From Hygrophila difformis (lineage: Eukaryota; Streptophyta; Magnoliopsida; Lamiales; Acanthaceae), in NCBI GenBank assembly GCA_030278955.1, contig JAOANR010000009.1, positions 38,712,945 to 38,776,944 on the forward strand: 64,000 nucleotides of DNA. Direction: 5' to 3'. Shown one piece after another: positions 35,593 through 45,800 of this stretch. Under the pieces are notes generated by a model. It made no database searches, was not told the origin of the DNA, and saw only the letters and a list, made by a program, of their open reading frames with translations. Every line of letters starts with the position of its first letter. Positions within the stretch are counted from its first letter, which is position 1. The translations under genes and the position numbers were made by a program.

Positions 35593-36535
35593 AAGTGGCC
35601 CCTAGGATAATGTGGTGTTTTAATTAACAAAATCTCTCATGACATTAATGCCTGCTTCATTTTGTTTGCCTTCGTAAAATTAATGTCCATTACAGTGCAG
35701 TTTAGAAGCCGATATAAAGTGAGAGCCTGGATTACTTATTTCATTATATCCCTGAAGCTCCATTCCTGTCTAAATGAAAAATTGCTACCTCACTAGCTGA
35801 ACCAAGTGCAGTCATGCATCTTTTGGACATCATGATATGTTGCATTTAACATTTCTACACGGGCCTTTCTTACCTATTAGCGCCCAAAAGAATTTCTTCA
35901 ATTTAATGGGAGTTTGTTGGTGCACAATGAATCTGAGTATTGGCTTTTATCCGGAGAAAATCTGCATTTTTATGTCATTTCTTCACCCGTGCGCGCAGCG
36001 TAGCGCGCGCCACAAGACGAATCCTAGTATATATATATATATATATATATATATTTCAGCGGAATTTAAATTGGGCCAACATGGCCAAAATACGGGATAA
36101 ACAGGCCCGTTATGCAAGTCACATTTATAAATAAGAAATAACTATTCCCAAAAGCCCAATGCATGCTATGCACATGTGTAAGCCTCATACTCTGAAAAGA
36201 AAAAGGGAAAATATAATTTGGGTCAGCGTACACGTGCTGGTAAGTTAATACATAGAATGATCAAGGGGTTTCAAAGCTTTTAATTAATTTAAAGAAAACA
36301 TGTGCTTACACTTCATAATTTAATTTATTTATCTAACAACAATAATTTAATTGCATAATTTAAAAGACATGGATTCCATAAGATCATAAATATAGCTTGC
36401 GATGTAAAATAATAGTAGGATATAATTTAAAAGCATAATTTAAATAAAAGCAACAACTCCAAGTCTTTTAATTTCCCGTTATACCAATCAAGGTCCAACT
36501 AATTTCTCATATGTCTCATATCTCAAGTTTATATA

Positions 36536-36731
36536 TCAATTTCCATTCGGCAAGTATTATCTATCAATTTCCATTCGGCAAGCTTTATATATCAATTGCC
36601 ATTTGGTAAGCCTTATATATCAATTGCCTTTCGGCAAACTTTATTTATCAATTGCCTTTTGACAAGCTTTATTTATCAATTGCCTTTCGGCAAGCTTTAT
36701 ATATCAATTGCCATTCGGCAAGCCTTATGTA
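36536..36731. repeat. 28-bp hairpin array in the 3' LTR of element 2, seven units
   Basis: TCAATT starts recur at 36536, 36564, 36592, 36620, 36648, 36676 and 36704. It has the same unit number and phase as 52651-52846, with several substitutions. In the unit at 36592, GCCATTTGGT keeps pairing through a G-T wobble. Confidence 0.85.
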
Positions 36732-36941
36732 TATGGATTTCTCTCAACCTAGGTTCACGGGATTATCGAAAACATTGTTTTTATTATTTTTCAAAAGAAC
36801 CATCATCTCTTTGTTTAGAAAGACCAATTTCGTAAAATAGGGTTTTATAGTGTCGCTGTTCGCGCCTTTTTCTTTTAAAAATTCATTTCAAGGTCAATTG
36901 ATTTGAAAATTATACATTAGCTCAAGAACGTCCAAACAAAC

Positions 36942-39900
36942 TGTAATACCCCGTAAGGATGCATAAGCATTTATTTTTGAAACCCGAATAGTTTGTATCC
37001 CAAGTAAACAAAAGAACCCTAACTCTTCGCGCGAGAAAAGCCGAAGCACAACTTCGAGGACGAAGTTGATTCTTAAGGGGGGGAGGATGTAATACCCCGA
37101 ATTTTTATCAACGCCCAAAGGAATAAAATTTATTCCGATCAATGTTGAAATATTTCCGAGAAGAAGAAAATAATTTATCACAATAAATTATTGCTCGGAT
37201 ATGAAACGCCGATAGATTTAAATTCAAAATGGAATAAAAGAGGGAAAGGAAGCCCGAAGACATTCCATGAATTGAGTCAAGATAATTGGAATTAAATTCA
37301 AGAAGGAAAAGAATTTTAATTCCAAGAACCCGTGAAGTCGGAAGAAATTTAATGACACAATCGCAATCAATCAATCGATCAATAAGTCGCGCAACTTCAG
37401 GGACGAAGTTGTTTCTTAAGGAGGGTAGATTGTAATACCATAGAAATTGCCCGAAATATATGTATATGAATATATATTTTTGATTAATTCACTAAGTAGA
37501 TTTTTAATCAAATCTATATATATTTATATGTTCAAATATTTGCTTAAAGATTAGTATATTATTTTCTACAAAACATACTTTGAAAAATTATATATATATT
37601 TGTCTTTTCAAATAAATATATGGATTTCAATATCAAGTGTAATATGTATATGGTTCATAGAATATTTTAAATCCATATACAAGTTTATATACACATATAT
37701 ATACCTTGGTCTTGAAATAATCTTTCCAAACATGTACACATGTATATACATGAATATATTTACATGTTTAAATTATAATGAGAATTATCTATTTTATATA
37801 TATCCTTGATTAATCATTCTACCCATATTTTTTTTATTATGGAATTATTCTAGAATGCCATAATATAATTGGGAATGATTTGGCTATTGTTTGAAATTGT
37901 AGGGTGGAGTATTAATCATATCTTGTCATTTTCAAATAAGGAATATATTCCTTTTTGGAGCTATGTATGACTTACAAGATCACTTAATTTTTATTTTAGT
38001 ATATATATAAATATATATACATATTATTCTTATTATTATTATAAGGTATTGGGGCCACAATTAGAGTAATAAGGATTGAATTATGAAGTGATAAAGTCAT
38101 TCACACCATTACCATTAGGATACAAGCTGACAGAAATTTTTAGCTATAAGAATCGAATTATTTGACCCACCTACAGTGGGAATCACTTAAAGTGTTCAAC
38201 ACAAAAGTTGTTCCAAATTGTGTCTAGATTATGCACGTCAAATTTTAGAATTTTTGGCCAAGCCATTTAGTCCCAGCATCTCTGTCTTTGGACATATACC
38301 ATAGTGAGTGCCAACTTTGTTAGGTTGTGCATGTGACTCCTATGTGACTTGTGACTTGTGACTTGTGTCTCCATGTGACTTGTGACTCCTATAACACTCT
38401 AGGGTGGATAGAAGTCTTGTGAGAATTTATTTAATACCCTCATTTAGCTACCAAAGGCAGCCATTTGGATTCCACTCCCATCATTGCAAATTTTAGAAAA
38501 AACTTGAGAAAGTGTTGGTGGGATTTATGAGTATTCTTCTAGTTGGTCAAGCAAGGAAGGCTTTCTTCAACATCCAATCTCTTCATCCAGTAGGTAAGGA
38601 TGTCTTTAAGTTCACATATCTTGTTTAGATTGAGATCCTTGGGTAGATAACTAAGAATCTCTCTCCATGTGTCCAAAACCTAGCCTTGTGGAGAAATAGC
38701 AATGGGGTTGTGGACTTTGGACATCCTAAAGGCTTGGATTTGAGAATTTCTTGATACCACTTCATAGATGGTAAGTTAGTGTTGTGCCTTTCAAATTTTA
38801 GAGCTTTTGGTTGAGTATTCATGGAGATACAACTCGAAATCCATTCCTTGTCAAATCTGTGATTTAGGGTTTCTTCAGGATAGTTTCTTTTGTTCATCTT
38901 TGTTCGTCTAGATCCGTTCGTTTTTGGGAAAACTTTTCTAAATGAAAAATGTTCCTAATACTTTAAAGATGATGTCTGTAAATTTTCATAATTTTTGGAA
39001 TTGATTTGGTCGACGAAAACGGATCTGGTATTTTCTGCTATGTGTGGTGACAGATTCAAATTCCTAGCATGTTCAGTTTTGTAGTTCATATTTCTCCTAG
39101 CTATGGTCGTTTTTGATGGTCGACTTCTTCATGAAAATTGTTCATCTATGTGTCTAGTTTACTCCTGTTAAATTTCAGAATTTTTGGAACAACCTTCGAA
39201 TTGTTATGGATTTTTAAGTAAGCTGTGGTCGGATGAACAGTGGTCTTTGCACCCTTTTGAAAACAAGTTTCTGAAATGATTTTTTTTGAGTGACTTAGAG
39301 TCCGATTTTGAAGAAGCCTATTTCTATGAAAAATGTTCATTTGGGTGTGTTCTAGCTCCTGTAAAAATTTCGGAATTTTTGAAAATGATTTGCTAAGTTT
39401 CCATATGCGATTTCTGAAACTGCCCAAAGGACTATTTTTGTCGGTAAATCGTACTTGTGTGTTTTGATGATCTATGAGTCGAATGGCTCTCATTTTTGGA
39501 AATATGTGAAATCTGGACATGTGTGATTTTGTAAAGTGTAAAAGTATGGTTTTGAAACTTTGTAAGATATGATCGAGTGGGATGCTTTAATTATTTCTTG
39601 AGGGTAAGTGCACTTGGTGGAGCTCGTTGGGCCGCCCCCTCTTGTAGCCAAAACGGCAAATATGATTATTATGGCTTAGTGATTGTAAGAGTCTATACTC
39701 CTAGATGTAAATCAGGTTTCCTTATTGTTTTAAGATCATAACCATCATCCTAACTTACGAATCTTCATATTCAAACACAAATCGGAGCCAAAGGAAGAAT
39801 AAATCGGGTGGAAGAGATTCGTTCGTGACATCCCGTGGATTCCGGACGACCCCGTGACCTCCTAGACATTATCCCCACTGTAAGTTAACCTTACTATGGT

Positions 39901-42107
39901 TTTGGGTGACTTAAAATGCAACCAAACATAGAGTTTTAAAAACTCTAAAATCTGTCAACAAGAGAAACCCTCAACGCAGCGTTTTCGTATGAATTTTTCA
40001 AACCTCTAAAGCTGCTCAAACAAGAAAACTCAAAACATGAAAAGTGTTGCTAAGGCTTAGGTCTAGCTTCTGTAAAAATATTGGAATTTTTCATGTGGTT
40101 TTGAAACCTGAAACCGACCCAAACCGAAGAGCATTAAATCTGGATCTTACAACTTGAGCAGATTTCACTCTCAATCTTGTTAGCCATTTTGACCTTGGAT
40201 CTAGGCCGATCTAGGATTGGTGTTGAACATAAAAGTTGTAGATCTATGAGTCTTGAATACCTCTGTAAAAGTTCATGCATTTTCATCAAGTTTTGATACC
40301 CCAAATCGAGTCGGACATATTCTGCGTTTTAAAGAATTTTCAAAGGTTGACAGTTTTCTTAACCGAACTTGATGAGCATATTTCTATCATTTCTAGTCCG
40401 ATCCAATCTTTGTGATCTAAACAAAAATTGTAGATAATCATGTCTAGTATGTGTCTGTAAATTTTCAGAATTTTTGGAGTTCATTGGTTATGTTAAAAAG
40501 TCAAATCTTTGACAGATGTCAAACCTGAATCCTGACAGTATACTATTTGTGTAGAAAACTTGATTTTTGACATGCTTCCCATCATTTTTCCGGAAAACTC
40601 AAAACATGAAAGTTGTTCATTGGGATGTTTTTGAGCTACTGTGAAAATTTCAGATCAATCGCCTAAGAAATGGATTTTTAAACTGAAAAGGCGTAAACTG
40701 TGATATCGATCGGTTTTAAACTTGTGAGATTTTGAAATTTCTAAACAAACGATCGAAATCTTGTTATATGATAAAGATATATTTTTGGAAATCCCGTTAC
40801 ACTAAAGTTGAAACGATATCGGTTACATTGGGGGGTGAGTGCTCTGCAGGGTGCCCTCCTAATTATTCATTTTGTGCCTAAACGGCAATGATTATTACGC
40901 GCGAAAGATTGCCAAAACGGCATCTTATATTTTTGGGCCTATCCTCTCGGCTGTATCCGTATGGGTTACTCGAGGCTCGACGGAGCGGTACTGGATATGG
41001 CGTATTTGGTCACAAGAGACCAACGGCCTACCCTCTCGAGTGTATCCGTATGGGTTACTCGAGGCTCGACGGAGTGGTACTGGGTATGGCGAATCGGCTG
41101 CGGCCGCCGGAATACCGGCTAAATGAGATGATACTTATGAAATTGGCTGAGGCCGCCGGATCACCGGCTAAATGATACTATTGATATTGGCTGCGGCCGC
41201 CGGATCACCGGCTAAATGATATATATTGTTGAGATGATGGCGTAACGGGAAATATATTAAAAAGCTCAGATTTTATGAAATTGGCTGCGGCCGCCGGATT
41301 GCCGGCTAAATTAAATATTGTTGAGATGGTGGCGTATCGGGAAGAATTTTTAAAAGCTCAAATTTTTTTTTTACTTACTTACGGCATTATTCATGTTTTT
41401 AAATCATGTCTTGAATAATTGCCCATGCTTAAGTTTTTAATTATGAAATTAAATGTGTCTTTAAAGTATGTAATTATATTTGCATTTTTAAAATAAAATC
41501 TTTTTATGCATGACAAAAAGTCTTATCTTAACTATGCCGTGCAAATCATTTTACTATGTAAGTTGAATTATGACCACGTGAAAATACTTATTTTAAATCA
41601 TGCCATTTATTTATTAGTGGATGATTAACTTAAATTGTGTATTACCTACAAGTAAATGTTTTTTTTTATAAAATTTAATTAAAGGCTTTGAAACCCCTAA
41701 ATCATGCTATGTGTTAACTTACTCAGCGCGTTTTTGCTGACCCAAACCATTTATCCCCTTTTTCTTACAGAGTCTGAAGAATATGCATCGTCATATGCAT
41801 ACATGGGAACATTTGGGGAAATCTCTATTTTAAATCCCTGCATTGAGTTACGACTTGCATGAACGGGACTGTTTAACCCGTGTTATGGCCATGTTGGCCC
41901 TTATACTTTATTTCCGCTGCATAACTTATATTTCCGCTGCAACTTTGATGTATTATCTTTAAGTTATATATGAATGGGCTGTTTGAATGTTTTAAATTCT
42001 GAAAACCATAGCCTTGCATCTCTTTAGTGAGCTCGGAGAGACCGCGTCTTGCTAGGGAGGTGTGGCGGTGGCATCCCGGCCTGGGTTACCAAATCCGGGG
42101 TGTTACA
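36942..42107 (+). repeat. 5' giant LTR (5166 bp), mosaic
   Basis: It begins TGTAATACCCCG and ends GGGGTGTTACA. Its first 490 bp contain two internal PPT-plus-LTR-start modules (37075-37088 and 37418-37431). The module 37088-37370 is homologous to the U3 start of solo LTR B. Further in are a stretch similar to the LTRs of element 1 in reverse (38620-39700), donor-like GTAAGTTA sites (38769, 39891), the hairpin (41724-41739) and a GC-rich array (41095-41310). Apparent ORFs are repeated exactly in the partner and are not genes. Confidence 0.95.
41095..41310. repeat. GC-rich hairpin array in the 5' giant LTR
   Basis: Four units share GCNGAGGCCGCCGG-like or GCGGCCGCCGG cores followed by CCGGCTAAA. 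The stem CCGG/CCGG is constant while the loop is AATA, ATCA, ATCA and ATTG. The counterpart is at 46989-47204 in the other LTR. Confidence 0.75.
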
Positions 42108-42110
42108 ATG

Positions 42111-42122
42111 TGGTATCAGAGC
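42111..42122 (+). promoter_or_regulatory. Primer-binding site (initiator Met tRNA) of the giant element
   Basis: TGGTATCAGAGC is a perfect 12-nt match, three bases after the 5' LTR. Confidence 0.95.
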
Positions 42123-42251
42123 CCGGAATATTTTAAAGCTATTATTTTACATAGCCCGGAATATTTTAAAACTACTATTTTAAGGAGCCCGGAATATTTT
42201 AAAACTACTATTTTAAAGAGCCCGGAATATTTTTAAACTATTATTTTTAAA
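42120..42251. repeat. 33-bp tandem repeat starting in the PBS, four units
   Basis: AGCCCGGAATATTTTAAA recurs at 42120, 42153, 42186 and 42219. The first copy overlaps the last three bases of the PBS. The frame stays open as an 11-residue repeat (SPEYFKTTILK-like), continuing from the LTR (42027-42236), but no protein role is evident. Confidence 0.85.
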
Positions 42252-42821
42252 GTTATCATTTCTAAACTAGTAGTATATTTTAAAGAGCTCAATTATTATT
42301 TTGAAGTTAAAGCCCAAATTTTTAGCCCAAATTTTTTTTTTTTTTTTTTTTTTTTGAAGCCCAAGAAATTATTTTGGCCCAATAGCCTTGTTTTTATTTA
42401 AAGCCCAAATAATTTATTTCTTTCGGCCCAATATAGTGGCCCAAACCTTTTATCCTTATTTTAATCTATCCATGGAATAAATTTATTTTAAAACCCATGG
42501 ATAAATAAATGCGTGCATAAAATTTTTTTGGGGGGGATCACATATCCATATGCATACATAAATATTTACACTAACCCTTTTTATGTGAATTATCGGTAAT
42601 AAGAAACACTCCTACCTTAGAACTCGACTTGAGTCTTGACTTAGAAGCGCCAACTTCAGACTAACTTTGCCTTAGTCCTAGATCTTGATCACTTAGAAAC
42701 TCATCTTCGCGTGCTTCTAGAATGACACCTAGAAGAATACTGAGGAAGGATCATATGCAATGATACCCAAACATGGTTGTGAAAAATACATAGGCAGTTA
42801 TGGGGACATAACTGTAATCTT

Positions 42822-42835
42822 AAGGGGGGGAAGGA
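42822..42835 (+). promoter_or_regulatory. Polypurine tract of the giant element
   Basis: AAGGGGGGGAAGGA lies directly before the 3' LTR start TGTAATACC at 42836. Confidence 0.92.
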
Positions 42836-45800
42836 TGTAATACCCCGTAAGGATGCATAAGCATTTATTTTTGAAACCCGAATAGTTTGTATCCCAAGTA
42901 AACAAAAGAACCCTAACTCTTCGCGCGAGAAAAGCCGAAGCACAACTTCGAGGACGAAGTTGATTCTTAAGGGGGGGAGGATGTAATACCCCGAATTTTT
43001 ATCAACGCCCAAAGGAATAAAATTTATTCCGATCAATGTTGAAATATTTCCGAGAAGAAGAAAATAATTTATCACAATAAATTATTGCTCGGATATGAAA
43101 CGCCGATAGATTTAAATTCAAAATGGAATAAAAGAGGGAAAGGAAGCCCGAAGACATTCCATGAATTGAGTCAAGATAATTGGAATTAAATTCAAGAAGG
43201 AAAAGAATTTTAATTCCAAGAACCCGTGAAGTCGGAAGAAATTTAATGACACAATCGCAATCAATCAATCGATCAATAAGTCGCGCAACTTCAGGGACGA
43301 AGTTGTTTCTTAAGGAGGGTAGATTGTAATACCATAGAAATTGCCCGAAATATATGTATATGAATATATATTTTTGATTAATTCACTAAGTAGATTTTTA
43401 ATCAAATCTATATATATTTATATGTTCAAATATTTGCTTAAAGATTAGTATATTATTTTCTACAAAACATACTTTGAAAAATTATATATATATTTGTCTT
43501 TTCAAATAAATATATGGATTTCAATATCAAGTGTAATATGTATATGGTTCATAGAATATTTTAAATCCATATACAAGTTTATATACACATATATATACCT
43601 TGGTCTTGAAATAATCTTTCCAAACATGTACACATGTATATACATGAATATATTTACATGTTTAAATTATAATGAGAATTATCTATTTTATATATATCCT
43701 TGATTAATCATTCTACCCATATTTTTTTTATTATGGAATTATTCTAGAATGCCATAATATAATTGGGAATGATTTGGCTATTGTTTGAAATTGTAGGGTG
43801 GAGTATTAATCATATCTTGTCATTTTCAAATAAGGAATATATTCCTTTTTGGAGCTATGTATGACTTACAAGATCACTTAATTTTTATTTTAGTATATAT
43901 ATAAATATATATACATATTATTCTTATTATTATTATAAGGTATTGGGGCCACAATTAGAGTAATAAGGATTGAATTATGAAGTGATAAAGTCATTCACAC
44001 CATTACCATTAGGATACAAGCTGACAGAAATTTTTAGCTATAAGAATCGAATTATTTGACCCACCTACAGTGGGAATCACTTAAAGTGTTCAACACAAAA
44101 GTTGTTCCAAATTGTGTCTAGATTATGCACGTCAAATTTTAGAATTTTTGGCCAAGCCATTTAGTCCCAGCATCTCTGTCTTTGGACATATACCATAGTG
44201 AGTGCCAACTTTGTTAGGTTGTGCATGTGACTCCTATGTGACTTGTGACTTGTGACTTGTGTCTCCATGTGACTTGTGACTCCTATAACACTCTAGGGTG
44301 GATAGAAGTCTTGTGAGAATTTATTTAATACCCTCATTTAGCTACCAAAGGCAGCCATTTGGATTCCACTCCCATCATTGCAAATTTTAGAAAAAACTTG
44401 AGAAAGTGTTGGTGGGATTTATGAGTATTCTTCTAGTTGGTCAAGCAAGGAAGGCTTTCTTCAACATCCAATCTCTTCATCCAGTAGGTAAGGATGTCTT
44501 TAAGTTCACATATCTTGTTTAGATTGAGATCCTTGGGTAGATAACTAAGAATCTCTCTCCATGTGTCCAAAACCTAGCCTTGTGGAGAAATAGCAATGGG
44601 GTTGTGGACTTTGGACATCCTAAAGGCTTGGATTTGAGAATTTCTTGATACCACTTCATAGATGGTAAGTTAGTGTTGTGCCTTTCAAATTTTAGAGCTT
44701 TTGGTTGAGTATTCATGGAGATACAACTCGAAATCCATTCCTTGTCAAATCTGTGATTTAGGGTTTCTTCAGGATAGTTTCTTTTGTTCATCTTTGTTCG
44801 TCTAGATCCGTTCGTTTTTGGGAAAACTTTTCTAAATGAAAAATGTTCCTAATACTTTAAAGATGATGTCTGTAAATTTTCATAATTTTTGGAATTGATT
44901 TGGTCGACGAAAACGGATCTGGTATTTTCTGCTATGTGTGGTGACAGATTCAAATTCCTAGCATGTTCAGTTTTGTAGTTCATATTTCTCCTAGCTATGG
45001 TCGTTTTTGATGGTCGACTTCTTCATGAAAATTGTTCATCTATGTGTCTAGTTTACTCCTGTTAAATTTCAGAATTTTTGGAACAACCTTCGAATTGTTA
45101 TGGATTTTTAAGTAAGCTGTGGTCGGATGAACAGTGGTCTTTGCACCCTTTTGAAAACAAGTTTCTGAAATGATTTTTTTTGAGTGACTTAGAGTCCGAT
45201 TTTGAAGAAGCCTATTTCTATGAAAAATGTTCATTTGGGTGTGTTCTAGCTCCTGTAAAAATTTCGGAATTTTTGAAAATGATTTGCTAAGTTTCCATAT
45301 GCGATTTCTGAAACTGCCCAAAGGACTATTTTTGTCGGTAAATCGTACTTGTGTGTTTTGATGATCTATGAGTCGAATGGCTCTCATTTTTGGAAATATG
45401 TGAAATCTGGACATGTGTGATTTTGTAAAGTGTAAAAGTATGGTTTTGAAACTTTGTAAGATATGATCGAGTGGGATGCTTTAATTATTTCTTGAGGGTA
45501 AGTGCACTTGGTGGAGCTCGTTGGGCCGCCCCCTCTTGTAGCCAAAACGGCAAATATGATTATTATGGCTTAGTGATTGTAAGAGTCTATACTCCTAGAT
45601 GTAAATCAGGTTTCCTTATTGTTTTAAGATCATAACCATCATCCTAACTTACGAATCTTCATATTCAAACACAAATCGGAGCCAAAGGAAGAATAAATCG
45701 GGTGGAAGAGATTCGTTCGTGACATCCCGTGGATTCCGGACGACCCCGTGACCTCCTAGACATTATCCCCACTGTAAGTTAACCTTACTATGGTTTTGGG

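Larger units (their letters stand above)
32215..36027 (+). mobile_element. Non-autonomous Helitron carrying TOPLESS-like and E2F exons
   Basis: It was inserted in the (TA)n of the element 2 LTR between A and T. The 5' end is TCTATAATATA (32215) after A. The 3' end is CTAG (36024-36027) before T, with a GC-rich hairpin (GCGCGC arms, 35991-35996 and 36003-36008) about 16 nt before the end. It makes no target duplication. The intact LTR at 51953-54586 shows the uninterrupted (TA)n site. A 9-bp inverted repeat lies near the 5' end (TTACTGTTC/GAACAGTAA, 32241-32262). No Rep/helicase is present. It is 3.8 kb long. Confidence 0.85.
42108..42835 (+). other. Internal region of the giant-LTR element (728 bp)
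   Basis: It contains the PBS (42111-42122), four 33-bp tandem units, a T-run (about 42332-42355), and ATGACACCTAGAAGAATACT at 42722, which resembles the gag start of elements 1 and 2 (M-A/T-P-R/K...) and stops after 13 codons. Then follows a GTTATGGGGACATAAC block normally found before the outer PPT, and the PPT itself. This is what a deletion from just after the gag start to the end of pol would leave. Confidence 0.85.

Noticed and set aside
40872..41175. Frames of 84 and 95 codons repeated at 46766-47069 as genes
   Set aside because: They lie in the GC-rich hairpin array of the LTR, in two overlapping frames, and have no protein motif.
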